From Pseudomonadota bacterium (GTDB lineage Bacteria > Pseudomonadota > Gammaproteobacteria > Burkholderiales > Burkholderiaceae), in NCBI GenBank assembly GCA_029777935.1, contig JAKORH010000367.1, positions 1 through 7,846 on the forward strand: a stretch of 7,846 bases of DNA, read 5' to 3'. Each line of letters begins with the position of its first letter. Position 1 is the first letter of the stretch. The notes beneath the pieces are model-generated. The model worked only from the letters and a program-made list of their open reading frames with translations. It ran no database searches and had not been told where the DNA came from. Position numbers and translations under genes: made by a program. Positions 1-6,933 of this stretch are shown here, piece by piece.

Positions 1-108
1 CAGGTTGAGGGACAGTGGGGCATGCGCGCGCCACGCGCGCTTAGGCGAGAGGCTCTCGGATCAGGCACGACAGGCTCGACGCGTCGACCTTGTACGCATC
101 GGCCTGCC
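1..108. other. Non-coding tail downstream of hutH
   Basis: I find no convincing gene between the hutH stop codon and the left edge. Three small dyads are visible: 24-40 (GCGCGCG, 3-nt loop, CGCGCGC), 46-58 (CGAGA, loop GGC, TCTCG, inside a CGAGAG/CTCTCG repeat) and the 12-bp palindrome TCGACGCGTCGA at 76-87. Any of the first two could form a hairpin in the message leaving hutH, but neither is followed by a T-run on the minus strand, so I do not call an intrinsic terminator. Whether the operon continues leftward cannot be judged. Confidence 0.5.
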
Positions 109-1653
109 TCAGGCGGGAATCCACAGCGCGGGTCGTTGCGGCAGAGCGCGCAGCGCGGCGGCGATCGTGCCGTCAGTGATCATCGCGGCCGCGGTCTCGA
201 TATCCGGCGCGAGGTAGCGGTCCCGCATCATTGCCGGGCAACGCGCGCGCAGCGTCGCGTGCACCTGCTCCAGCGCGGCGCTGCTCGTCAGCGGCCGCAG
301 GAAATCGATGCCCATCGCGGCGGCCAGCAGTTCGATGCCCAGGATGCGCGCGACGTTGGCGATCATCGGCTGCAAACGCCGCGCCGCGAACGTCGCCATG
401 CTCACGTGGTCCTCCTGGTTGGCGCTCGTCGGCAGGCTGTCCACGCTCGCCGGGTGTGCGAGGCTCTTGTTCTCGCTGGCGAGCGACGCCGCGGTGACGT
501 GGGCGATCATGAAGCCGCTGTTCAGGCCGGCATCGGCCGTCAGGAACGGCGGCAGGCGCGATACGCCGGTGTCGATCAGCATCGCGATGCGCCGTTCGGC
601 GATCGCCCCCACTTCCGCGATCGCAGTGGCCATCGCATCGCAGGCCAGCGCCACCGGTTCGGCGTGGAAGTTGCCGCCGGAGATCATCGCGCCGTCGGCG
701 GCGAACACCAGAGGGTTGTCGGTCACCGCATTGGCCTCGCGCAGCAGCACCAGCGCCGCGTGGCGCAACTGGTCCAGGCACGCACCAACCACCTGCGGCT
801 GGCAGCGCAGGCAATACGGGTCCTGCACGCGATCGTCGCCTTCGACGTGGCTTTGGCGGATCCGGCTGCCGGCGAGCAGTTGCCGGTAGTACTGCGCCAC
901 GTCGATCTGTCCCGGGTGGCCCCGCAAAGCGTGAATGCGTGGATCGAAGGGGCCGTCGCTGCCCTTGGCAGCGTCGACCGTGAGCGCGCCCACGACGAGC
1001 GCGGCTTCGAGCACCGGCTCGAAGCTGAACAGCGCATGCAGAGCCAGTGCGGTACTGGCTTGCGTGCCGTTGATGAGGCCGAGTCCTTCCTTGGCCGCGA
1101 CCTCCAGCGGCGCAATGCCGGCCTCGCTCAATACCTGCGCGGCAGGCTTGCGCCGTCCTTCGACCAGGAATTCGCCCTCGCCCATCAGCGCCAGCGTCAT
1201 GTGCGACAGCGGCGCCAGATCGCCCGAGGCGCCAACGCTGCCCTGGCCAGGGATCAGCGGCACGAGCCCCGCGTTGTAGACCGCGAGGAGCTGGTCCACC
1301 ACCTCTTGCCGCACGCCGCTGGCACCGCGTGCGAGGCTGGCCGCCTTCAATGCCAGGATCAGCCGCACGACCGCCGGTGCCAGCGGTTCGCCGACCCCGA
1401 CGCTGTGGCTGCGGATCAGATTGCGCTGCAGGGTCGCGAGATCTTCGCGGCTGATACGCGTGGAGGCGAGTTTGCCGAAGCCGGTATTGACCCCGTACAC
1501 GGGCACTTCTCCCTCGGCGGCCCGTTGCACCACCGCGGAACCGGCGGCGATGACGGCTCGCGCTGCCGGGTCGAGATCGAGATGCACGCTGCCGGCGTGG
1601 ATGGCCTGCCATTCCTCGAGCGCGAGCTGGCCGGGGCGGATCACGAGCGCCAT
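109..1653 (-). CDS. hutH: Histidine ammonia-lyase (histidase)
   Basis: This gene encodes a 514-residue cytoplasmic enzyme that removes ammonia from L-histidine to give trans-urocanate, the first step of histidine breakdown. It belongs to the MIO-dependent aromatic ammonia-lyase family and has nearly the same length as the Pseudomonas putida enzyme (about 510 residues). The Ala142-Ser143-Gly144 triad that cyclises into the electrophilic MIO cofactor lies in [15 protein letters not shown]. The known active-site residues appear at the same numbers as in P. putida HutH: Tyr53 in YGVNTGFG, His83, Asn195 in LINGTQAS, Tyr280 and Arg283 in [10 protein letters not shown], Phe329 and Glu414 in NQEDH. 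The protein therefore looks fully active. The ATG lies 3 nt after the hutU stop and has only a weak ribosome site (GGGG, 1663-1666 on the complement), so translation is probably coupled to hutU. It is the last gene of the leftward unit. Confidence 0.98.
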   Translation of the reverse strand: MALVIRPGQLALEEWQAIHAGSVHLDLDPAARAVIAAGSAVVQRAAEGEVPVYGVNTGFGKLASTRISREDLATLQRNLIRSHSVGVGEPLAPAVVRLILALKAASLARGASGVRQEVVDQLLAVYNAGLVPLIPGQGSVGASGDLAPLSHMTLALMGEGEFLVEGRRKPAAQVLSEAGIAPLEVAAKEGLGLINGTQASTALALHALFSFEPVLEAALVVGALTVDAAKGSDGPFDPRIHALRGHPGQIDVAQYYRQLLAGSRIRQSHVEGDDRVQDPYCLRCQPQVVGACLDQLRHAALVLLREANAVTDNPLVFAADGAMISGGNFHAEPVALACDAMATAIAEVGAIAERRIAMLIDTGVSRLPPFLTADAGLNSGFMIAHVTAASLASENKSLAHPASVDSLPTSANQEDHVSMATFAARRLQPMIANVARILGIELLAAAMGIDFLRPLTSSAALEQVHATLRARCPAMMRDRYLAPDIETAAAMITDGTIAAALRALPQRPALWIPA

Positions 1654-1656
1654 CGA

Positions 1657-3360
1657 TCAGCGCCCCAGCATCGGCATGTTCAGACCCTGCTCGCGCGCAC
1701 ACTGCATCGCGATCTCGTAGCCCGCATCGGCGTGACGCATCACGCCGGTTCCGGGGTCATTCCACAGCACGCGCTCGATGCGTTTGGCCGCGGCATCGGT
1801 GCCGTCGCAGACGATCACCACGCCGGCGTGTTGTGAATAGCCCATGCCGACGCCGCCGCCGTGGTGCAAGCTCACCCACGTGGCGCCGGAAGCGGTATTG
1901 AGCAGCGCGTTGAGCAGCGGCCAGTCGCTGACCGCGTCGCTGCCGTCCTTCATCGCCTCGGTCTCGCGGTTGGGGCTGGCCACCGAGCCGCTGTCCAGAT
2001 GGTCGCGGCCGATCACGATCGGCGCCTTCAGTTCACCCGACTTCACCATCTCGTTGAAAGCGAGGCCGGCGCGGTGGCGCTCGCCGAGGCCGATCCAGCA
2101 GATGCGCGCCGGCAGCCCCTGAAACGCGATGCGCTCGCCGGCCATGTCGAGCCAGCGATGCAGATGACGGTCGTCGGGGAACAGCTCCTTCATCTTGCGG
2201 TCGGTCTTGCGGATGTCCTCCGGATCGCCCGACAACGCGACCCAGCGGAAAGGTCCCTTGCCGCGGCAGAACAACGGCCGCACGTAGGCCGGAACGAAAC
2301 CGGGGAAATTGAATGCGTCCTTGACGCCCTGGTCGAACGCGACCTGGCGGATGTTGTTGCCGTAGTCCACCGTGGGAATGCCCATGGCCTGGAAGTCGAG
2401 CATCGCCTGCACGTGCACCGCACAGCTCCTGGCGGCGGCGGACTTCAATGCGGCATGTTGCCCGGCGTCGGCCTGCGCGGCGCGCCAGCCTTCGACGGTC
2501 CAGCCCGCCGGCAGGTAGCCATGGACCAGGTCATGCGCGCTGGTCTGGTCAGTCACGATGTCGGGCTTGATGCCGCCGGCCTTGGCGCGCTTGACCAGCT
2601 CGGGCAGGACCTCGGCGGCGTTGCCCAGCAGACCCACCGAGATCGCTCGGCCCGCGGCTGTGTACTTCCGGATCCGCGCCAGCGCGTCGTCCAGGTCCTG
2701 CGCCTGCTCGTCGAGGTAGCGGCTGCGCAGCCGGAAGTCGATGCGCGACTGCTGGCATTCGATGTTCAGCGAACACGCCCCGGCGAAGCTTGCCGCCAGC
2801 GGCTGCGCACCGCCCATGCCGCCCAGGCCCGCCGTCAGGATCCACCGGCCCTTGAGGTTGCCACCAAAGTGCTGGCGCCCGGCCTCGACGAAGGTCTCGT
2901 AGGTGCCCTGCACGATGCCCTGCGAGCCGATGTAGATCCATGAGCCCGCAGTCATCTGGCCGAACATCATCAGCCCCTTGCGGTCCAGTTCGTGGAAGTG
3001 TTCCCAGGTGGCCCACTTCGGCACCAGGTTCGAGTTGGCGATCAGCACGCGCGGCGCATCGGCATGCGTGCGGAACACGCCCACCGGCTTGCCGGACTGG
3101 ATCAGCAGCGACTCGTCTTCGCGCAGATCGCGCAGCGCCCGCAGGATCGCGTCGAAGCACTCCCAGTTGCGCGCCGCCTTGCCGATGCCGCCGTACACGA
3201 CCAGCGCATCGGGGTTCTCGGCCACCTCGGGGTCGAGATTGTTCTGGATCATCCGGTACGCGGCTTCGATCAGCCAGTTGCGGCACGCGATCGAGCTGCC
3301 GCGCGGGGCCCGGACCGGGCGGGCGGCGGCCAGGCCGGGCAGGGGCGAAAGATCGTTCAT
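1657..3360 (-). CDS. hutU: Urocanate hydratase (urocanase)
   Basis: This gene encodes a 567-residue cytoplasmic enzyme that adds water to urocanate to make 4-imidazolone-5-propionate, using tightly bound NAD+ as an electrophile. The N-terminal half holds [11 protein letters not shown] (about 56-66) and the glycine-rich NAD-binding segment [10 protein letters not shown] (about 178-187). Further family blocks are [10 protein letters not shown] (about 364-373) and ALSGDPEDI. The urocanase active-site signature [10 protein letters not shown] carries the conserved cysteine at about residue 421, which corresponds to Cys410 of the P. putida enzyme. The offset reflects an N terminus about ten residues longer here. 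The first gene of the leftward unit, it starts at an ATG preceded by a good ribosome site (GAGGAC, complement of 3366-3371, 5 nt from the ATG). Its promoter contains a HutC-type operator, so induction by urocanate is expected. Confidence 0.98.
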   Translation of the reverse strand: MNDLSPLPGLAAARPVRAPRGSSIACRNWLIEAAYRMIQNNLDPEVAENPDALVVYGGIGKAARNWECFDAILRALRDLREDESLLIQSGKPVGVFRTHADAPRVLIANSNLVPKWATWEHFHELDRKGLMMFGQMTAGSWIYIGSQGIVQGTYETFVEAGRQHFGGNLKGRWILTAGLGGMGGAQPLAASFAGACSLNIECQQSRIDFRLRSRYLDEQAQDLDDALARIRKYTAAGRAISVGLLGNAAEVLPELVKRAKAGGIKPDIVTDQTSAHDLVHGYLPAGWTVEGWRAAQADAGQHAALKSAAARSCAVHVQAMLDFQAMGIPTVDYGNNIRQVAFDQGVKDAFNFPGFVPAYVRPLFCRGKGPFRWVALSGDPEDIRKTDRKMKELFPDDRHLHRWLDMAGERIAFQGLPARICWIGLGERHRAGLAFNEMVKSGELKAPIVIGRDHLDSGSVASPNRETEAMKDGSDAVSDWPLLNALLNTASGATWVSLHHGGGVGMGYSQHAGVVIVCDGTDAAAKRIERVLWNDPGTGVMRHADAGYEIAMQCAREQGLNMPMLGR

Positions 3361-3365
3361 GGTCG

Positions 3366-3371
3366 GTCCTC
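3366..3371 (-). promoter_or_regulatory. Ribosome binding site of hutU
   Basis: Read on the minus strand this is GAGGAC, a few bases before the hutU ATG at 3360-3358. It supports that start and is clearly stronger than anything upstream of hutC or hutH. Confidence 0.7.
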
Positions 3372-3396
3372 GGAAGCAGGTGTCGGCGTGCCCGGC

Positions 3397-3425
3397 AATC
3401 TACTTGTCTATACAACCATAGTCAA
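3397..3425 (-). promoter_or_regulatory. Sigma70-like promoter of hutUH
   Basis: On the minus strand a -35 element TTGACT (3425-3420, 5 of 6 matches to consensus) is followed after exactly 17 bp by a -10 element TAGATT (3402-3397, 4 of 6). Transcription would start near 3390, giving a leader of about 30 nt before the hutU ATG. The HutC-type palindrome at 3404-3415 fills the spacer, so bound repressor would block RNA polymerase directly. The boxes are read by eye; the start site is inferred. Confidence 0.65.
3404..3415. promoter_or_regulatory. Putative HutC operator 1 (hutU side)
   Basis: TTGTCTATACAA is an interrupted palindrome with TTGT and ACAA arms. It fits the GT-N-TA-N-AC core recognised by the HutC subfamily of GntR regulators and sits between the -35 and -10 boxes of the hutU promoter. 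Since hutC is the adjacent divergent gene, HutC is the obvious ligand. Binding is inferred. Confidence 0.75.
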
Positions 3426-3433
3426 GACAGGGC

Positions 3434-3463
3434 ATCGCGCAGCGCCTCCCCTGCCTGCGCGAT
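3434..3463. repeat. Inverted repeat between the two divergent promoters
   Basis: ATCGCGCAG (3434-3442) and CTGCGCGAT (3455-3463) are perfect 9-bp inverted arms around a 12-nt centre. The pair lies between the two -35 regions. It does not resemble the HutC operators and has no T-run. It could be a site for a second regulator or a chance GC-rich dyad. Confidence 0.5.
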
Positions 3464-3483
3464 CGGGCCCGGGCGGCGAATGT

Positions 3484-3497
3484 CTTGTCTAGACATG
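3484..3497. promoter_or_regulatory. Putative HutC operator 2 (hutC side)
   Basis: The core TGTCTAGACA (3486-3495) is a perfect palindrome fitting GT-N-TA-N-AC, with a further matching C/G pair at 3484 and 3497. It overlaps the -35 box and early spacer of the hutC promoter, which suggests autorepression of hutC and control of the whole rightward unit. A second palindrome, AGACATGTCT (3491-3500), overlaps it. Confidence 0.7.
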
Positions 3498-3513
3498 TCT
3501 GCGCCCGTAGTAT
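3485..3513 (+). promoter_or_regulatory. Sigma70-like promoter of hutCDIGF
   Basis: A -35 element TTGTCT (3485-3490, 4 of 6 matches) and a -10 element TAGTAT (3508-3513, 4 of 6) are separated by exactly 17 bp. The expected start of transcription, about 7 bp after the -10 box, falls on or next to the hutC ATG at 3520. The stretch TGTCTTGTCTA at 3481-3491 matches 10 of 11 bases around the -35 box of the opposing hutU promoter, supporting both calls. The assignment is by eye. Confidence 0.55.
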
Positions 3514-3519
3514 CCGGGC

Positions 3520-4242
3520 ATGGATCTTCCCGCGACCCGCCGCGCCGCCGCGCCGTACCTGCGCGTCAAGCAGTTCCTCCGGTCGCAGCTTGCGCAGGGG
3601 CGCTGGCGCCCGGGCGCGCTGATGCCGTCGGAGTCCGAACTGGTCGCGCGCTTCGGCGTCAGCCGCATGACGGTGAACCGCGCGTTGCGCGAACTGCAGA
3701 GCGCGGGGCTGATCGAGCGCGTGCAGGGGGTCGGCACCTTCGCGGCCCACTCGTACCGGATCTCGTCGACGCTGACGATCCGCGACCTGCACGAGGAGAT
3801 CGTGGCGCGCGGGCACCAGCATCAGGCGCGCGTCAGCCTGAAACGGCGGGAGCGGGCAGCACCGGCGCTGGCGCAGCAGCTCGGCCTGGCCCCCGGCGCG
3901 GCCGTGTTTCACACGTTGATCGTGCATCACGACAACGGCGTGCCGCTGCAATGCGAGGACCGCTACGTGAACCCCGCCGCGGCGCCCGATTACCTCGAGG
4001 TCGATTTCACGCACATCACCCCGACCCACTACCTGCTCGAAGTGGCGCCGCTATGGGAGGGAAGCTACACGATCGAGGCCAGCGTGCCGACCGCGCAGGA
4101 GGCGCGGCTGCTCGGCATCGAGCGCGGCGAGCCCTGCCTGGTGATCGTGCGGCGGACCGTGAGCCGCGCCGTGCCGGTCACGATCGCACGTCTCGTGCAT
4201 CCCGGCTCGCGCTACCAGCTCGAAGGGCGTTTCAGTCCATGA
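3520..4242 (+). CDS. hutC: Histidine-utilisation repressor, GntR/HutC family
   Basis: This gene encodes a 240-residue cytoplasmic transcription factor. An N-terminal GntR winged helix-turn-helix (about 12-78) contains MPSESELVARFGVSRMTVNRALRELQ and the wing GLIERVQGVGTF. A C-terminal UTRA ligand-binding domain (about 90-235) ends in HPGSRYQLEGRFSP, the usual HutC terminus. Family members bind urocanate and release operator DNA. It lies divergent from hutU with two fitting operators between them, so it should control both units and itself. The ATG at 3520 is the only plausible start: an in-frame TAG lies four codons upstream (3508-3510), and the next in-frame methionines fall inside the DNA-binding domain. 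No Shine-Dalgarno sequence precedes it, consistent with a leaderless message. Its stop codon overlaps an ATG that opens the repeats before hutD. Confidence 0.96.
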   Translation: MDLPATRRAAAPYLRVKQFLRSQLAQGRWRPGALMPSESELVARFGVSRMTVNRALRELQSAGLIERVQGVGTFAAHSYRISSTLTIRDLHEEIVARGHQHQARVSLKRRERAAPALAQQLGLAPGAAVFHTLIVHHDNGVPLQCEDRYVNPAAAPDYLEVDFTHITPTHYLLEVAPLWEGSYTIEASVPTAQEARLLGIERGEPCLVIVRRTVSRAVPVTIARLVHPGSRYQLEGRFSP

Positions 4243-4356
4243 GCGCGCCGGGCCGCCCCAAGCGCGAATCCCTGAGCGCGCAGCGCGAGGGTAGTCCCAT
4301 GAGCGCGCCGGGCCGCCCCAAGCGCGAATCCCCGAGCGCGCAGCGCGAGGGTAGTC
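4237..4356. repeat. Tandem 60-bp repeat, two copies, in frame with hutD
   Basis: Copy A (4237-4296) and copy B (4297-4356) agree at 59 of 60 bases; the only difference is T4273 versus C4333. Each copy contains CCATGAGCGCGCCGGGCC near its start and ends in GCGCGAGGGTAGTC, so each supplies a start codon and, at its end, a GAGGG ribosome site 7 nt before the next start. In the hutD frame a copy reads MSAPGRPKRE followed by S(L/P)SAQREGSP, with no stop. The period is exactly 20 codons. The opposite strand is also open. From memory, similar short peptides appear at annotated N termini in other high-GC beta/gammaproteobacteria, suggesting a dispersed repeat rather than a protein domain; I could not check this. 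Confidence 0.9.
4347..4351 (+). promoter_or_regulatory. Ribosome binding site favouring the GTG start of hutD
   Basis: GAGGG lies 7 nt before the GTG at 4359, at ideal spacing. The same sequence and spacing recur one period earlier (4287-4291 before ATG 4299). The ATG at 4239 has only a more distant GAAGGG (4222-4227, 11 nt away). This site and the fit to the HutD family favour 4359 as the hutD start. Confidence 0.6.
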
Positions 4357-4358
4357 CA

Positions 4359-4931
4359 GTGAGCCCGCGTGTCGTGCAGCTCGGCGATGCGCCGCCGCAG
4401 TCATGGCGCAACGGCGGCGGCGTCACGCGCGAGCTGCTGGCATGGCCGGCGCCGCACGACTGGCAGGTGCGCGTGAGCGTCGCCGATGTCGATCGCGAGG
4501 GTCCGTTCTCGGCGTATCCGGGAGTCGATCGCTGGCTCGGCGTCATCGATGGCGCGGGCATCGAGCTCGTGATCGACGGCGTGCCGTCGCGCGTCGAGCG
4601 GCGCGGCGCACCGCTGCGCTTCAGGGGCGAGGCCGCGGTGCATTGCCGCCTGATCGAGGGCGCCACGCGCGACCTGAACCTCATGCTCAAGGGCATGGGC
4701 GGAGGCATGTTAGCCGTGATTGCCGGCGCGGTGTGGCGTCCGCAGGCGAGCCGCTGCGGGCTGTTCGCGGCCGTCGACGGATGCTGCAGGTTCGATGCGT
4801 CGCGCATCGACGTCGCCGCAGGCTCGCTGGTCTGGTTCGACCCGGCGCCCTCCGTTCTGGTGTTCGAGGCGGCTGCCGACGACGGCAGCGGTTGGTGGCT
4901 GACCGCAATGCCGCTGGAGGGCAGTGCATGA
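4359..4931 (+). CDS. hutD: HutD family protein, accessory to histidine utilisation
   Basis: From the GTG this encodes 190 residues of the HutD/Ves family, a bicupin-like fold. Family blocks are [16 protein letters not shown] (about 15-30), [22 protein letters not shown] (about 37-58), RDLNLMLKG (about 104-112) and a C-terminal SLVWFDP. HutD has no demonstrated enzymatic reaction. In Pseudomonas it has been proposed to cap hut expression, perhaps by binding formylglutamate or a related ligand; that role is inferred here from homology. The GTG was chosen because the family homology begins a few residues after it and GAGGG lies 7 nt upstream. In-frame ATGs at 4299 and 4239, both inside the 60-bp repeats, would add 20 or 40 residues with no family counterpart. 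The ATG at 4239 overlaps the hutC stop as ATGA. The gene's stop overlaps the hutI start by 4 bp. Confidence 0.9.
   Translation: MSPRVVQLGDAPPQSWRNGGGVTRELLAWPAPHDWQVRVSVADVDREGPFSAYPGVDRWLGVIDGAGIELVIDGVPSRVERRGAPLRFRGEAAVHCRLIEGATRDLNLMLKGMGGGMLAVIAGAVWRPQASRCGLFAAVDGCCRFDASRIDVAAGSLVWFDPAPSVLVFEAAADDGSGWWLTAMPLEGSA
4916..4921 (+). promoter_or_regulatory. Ribosome binding site of hutI
   Basis: GGAGGG, a near-perfect Shine-Dalgarno sequence, lies 6 nt before the ATG at 4928 and inside the end of hutD. It fixes the hutI start, since the same reading frame stays open for more than 500 nt upstream. Confidence 0.8.
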
Positions 4932-6130
4932 GGTCGCTGTGGCGCAACGCGCGCGTGGCCACGCTGACGAACGCGTCGTGGGGATTGATCGAGCGCGGCG
5001 CACTGATGGTCGAGGCCGAGAGCATTCGCTGGGTTGGCGCGGAGGCCGCGCTGTCCAGGGAACTCGAGGTCGACGCCGAGCGCGATCTGCAAGGTGCGCT
5101 GGTGACCCCGGGACTGATCGACTGCCACACGCATCTCGTCTACGGCGGCGATCGCGCCGGCGAATTCGAGCAGCGGCTGCAGGGCGCGAGCTATGAGGAA
5201 ATCGCACGCGCCGGCGGCGGCATCCGCTCGACGGTGGCCGCCACGCGCGCCGCCGACGATCGCACGCTGTTCGAGCGCGCGCGCCGCCGCGCGCTTGCGC
5301 TGATGGCTGAAGGCGTGACGACGCTGGAGATCAAGTCGGGCTACGGATTGAGCGCGGCGCACGAGGCTCGCTGCCTGCGCATCGCACGCCGGCTCGGCGT
5401 CGAACTGCCCTTGACCGTGCGCGCCACCTGCCTCGCCGCACATGCACTGCCGCCCGAGTTCGACGGCCGGGCGGACGACTACATCGATGCCGTGTGCGAA
5501 TGGCTGCCGGCGCTGCAGAGCGAGGGCTTGGTCGACGCGGTCGATGCATTCTGCGACCGCATTGGATTCACGCCGGCGCAGACGCGGCGTGTATTCGAAG
5601 CCGCGCGACGCCTCGGGCTACCGGTCAAGCTGCATGCCGAGCAGTTGAGCGACCAGGGTGGCGCGCAACTCGCTGCCGAATTCGGCGCGCTGTCCTGCGA
5701 TCACCTCGAATACCTGAGCGATGCGGGCATCGCGGCGCTGGCGCGCGCAGGCACGGTCGCCGTGCTGCTGCCGGCCGCGTTCTATTTCCTGCGTGAAACG
5801 CAACTGCCGCCGGTGCAGAAGCTGCGCGACGCGAGCGTGCCGATCGCGGTGGCGACCGACCACAATCCCGGCAGCGCGCCGACGCTGTCGCCGCTGCTGA
5901 TGCTGAACATGGCATGCACGCTGTTCGGACTGACGCCCGCCGAGGCGCTGCGCGGCATGACCGTCAATGCGGCGCGGGCGCTCGGCCTCACGGATCGGGG
6001 TGTGCTCACGGGCGGCCGGCGCGCCGACTTCGCCGTCTGGAACGTGGAACATCCGAACGAGCTCGCCTACTGGTTCGGACGCAACCCCTGCCTGCGCGTC
6101 GTGCAGGGCGGCGTGGAGCATGCACGATGA
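4928..6130 (+). CDS. hutI: Imidazolonepropionase
   Basis: This gene encodes a 400-residue cytoplasmic amidohydrolase that hydrolyses 4-imidazolone-5-propionate to N-formimino-L-glutamate, the third step of the pathway. The metal-dependent TIM-barrel signature is complete: His67 and His69 in [14 protein letters not shown], His236 in KLHAEQLSD, and Asp311 in [10 protein letters not shown]. His172 (AHALPPE) and His259 (CDHLEYL) match conserved substrate-pocket positions. Other family blocks are [10 protein letters not shown] (about 94-103) and EIKSGYGL (about 134-141). The length is typical of the family. The ATG overlaps the hutD stop as ATGA and has a strong GGAGGG 6 nt upstream. The stop overlaps the hutG start in the same way, which implies coupled translation across all three genes. 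Confidence 0.98.
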   Translation: MRSLWRNARVATLTNASWGLIERGALMVEAESIRWVGAEAALSRELEVDAERDLQGALVTPGLIDCHTHLVYGGDRAGEFEQRLQGASYEEIARAGGGIRSTVAATRAADDRTLFERARRRALALMAEGVTTLEIKSGYGLSAAHEARCLRIARRLGVELPLTVRATCLAAHALPPEFDGRADDYIDAVCEWLPALQSEGLVDAVDAFCDRIGFTPAQTRRVFEAARRLGLPVKLHAEQLSDQGGAQLAAEFGALSCDHLEYLSDAGIAALARAGTVAVLLPAAFYFLRETQLPPVQKLRDASVPIAVATDHNPGSAPTLSPLLMLNMACTLFGLTPAEALRGMTVNAARALGLTDRGVLTGGRRADFAVWNVEHPNELAYWFGRNPCLRVVQGGVEHAR

Positions 6131-6933
6131 CGAGTGCCGAGGTCTTCACATTGCACCGCGGCCGCGCGCCGTTGGTCGTCAGCCTGCCGCATGTCGGCAC
6201 ACGGATACCCGATGCGCTGAAGGCGCGCTTCGTGCCGCGCGCGCTCGCGGTCGAGGACACCGACTGGCACCTCGACGCGCTCTATGCATTCGCGCGCGAC
6301 GAACTCGGCGCGAGCCTGATTGTGCCGGTGCATTCGCGCTTCGTGATCGACCTGAACCGCCCGCCCGAAAACGCGCCGCTGTACCCCGGCGTCAACAACA
6401 CCGAACTGGTGCCGACGCGCTCTTTCAGCGGCGACGCGCTCTACCGCGACGGCGCTGCGCCCGACGACGCCGAGATCGCCGCGCGGCGCACCGCCTACTG
6501 GCTGCCCTACCACGACGCGCTCGCGGCCGAGCTGGCGCGCGTGCGCGCGGCGCACGGCCATGCCGTGCTGTGGGATGGCCACAGCATCCGCAGCGAACTG
6601 CCGTGGCTCTTCCCCGGCCGGCTGCCGGACCTGAACCTCGGCACTGCGTCGGGCACGAGCTGCGGGCCGGCGCTGCGCGAGGCGCTGATGCGCGTGCTTG
6701 ACGCGCAGGCCGGCTACTCGCATGTCACCGACGGCCGTTTCAAGGGCGGCCACATCACGCGCCACTACGGCCGCCCGGCCGAGCGCGTGCACGCGATCCA
6801 GCTCGAGATGTGCTGGTCCACCTACATGGAGGAGTCCGCGCCGTACCGCGTCGACTCCGTGCGCGCGGCCGCGCTGGCGCCGCTGCTGCGTGCGCTGCTC
6901 GCTGCCTGCCTCGCCTGGAATCCCGATGCCTGA
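6127..6933 (+). CDS. hutG: N-formylglutamate deformylase
   Basis: This gene encodes a 268-residue cytoplasmic hydrolase that cleaves N-formyl-L-glutamate to glutamate and formate, the last step of the five-step pathway. It belongs to the N-formylglutamate amidohydrolase family and not to the arginase-like formimidoylglutamase family that shares the hutG name in enteric bacteria and Bacillus. Evidence is a set of blocks typical of the Pseudomonas enzyme: [10 protein letters not shown] (19-28), [11 protein letters not shown] (43-53), [13 protein letters not shown] (70-82), [21 protein letters not shown] (148-168) and [13 protein letters not shown] (203-215). The His and Asp residues in these blocks are likely metal and catalytic ligands. 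The ATG overlaps the hutI stop (ATGA) with GGAG 8 nt upstream at 6115-6118. The gene overlaps hutF by 8 bp. Its presence with hutF rules out a four-step pathway as the main route. Confidence 0.97.
   Translation: MTSAEVFTLHRGRAPLVVSLPHVGTRIPDALKARFVPRALAVEDTDWHLDALYAFARDELGASLIVPVHSRFVIDLNRPPENAPLYPGVNNTELVPTRSFSGDALYRDGAAPDDAEIAARRTAYWLPYHDALAAELARVRAAHGHAVLWDGHSIRSELPWLFPGRLPDLNLGTASGTSCGPALREALMRVLDAQAGYSHVTDGRFKGGHITRHYGRPAERVHAIQLEMCWSTYMEESAPYRVDSVRAAALAPLLRALLAACLAWNPDA

Noticed and set aside
24..58. Hairpins after hutH as an intrinsic terminator
   Set aside because: The stems are short and no T-run follows on the transcribed strand.
5..217. A 70-codon plus-strand frame at the left edge
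   Set aside because: It has no ribosome site or motif, is Arg/Ala-rich, and overlaps the end of hutH on the opposite strand.
22..1836. A 604-codon open frame on the plus strand opposite hutH and the end of hutU
   Set aside because: It is rich in Arg, His and Gln with no recognisable domain and lies exactly antisense to two genes with complete active sites. Long antisense frames are normal in GC-rich coding DNA.
3361..3519. A sigma54 (-24/-12) promoter, as seen in some Pseudomonas hut clusters
   Set aside because: I found no convincing GG-N10-GC pair with TGGCAC/TTGC character in either direction, whereas sigma70-like boxes with 17-bp spacing are present on both strands.
2940..4358. Upstream extension of the hutD reading frame across hutC and the control region
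   Set aside because: The frame is open by chance of base composition. The translated part before 4239 is Arg-rich, overlaps the strongly supported hutC in another frame and crosses two promoters.
4232..5443. A 403-codon minus-strand frame reading through the 60-bp repeats ([20 protein letters not shown])
   Set aside because: It is antisense to hutD and hutI. Similar peptides are, as far as I recall, products of misannotation of the same repeat on the other strand.
6127..6933. Arginase-type formimidoylglutamase reading of hutG
   Set aside because: The sequence carries N-formylglutamate amidohydrolase blocks ([28 protein letters not shown]) and none of the arginase metal-site motifs, and hutF follows it.
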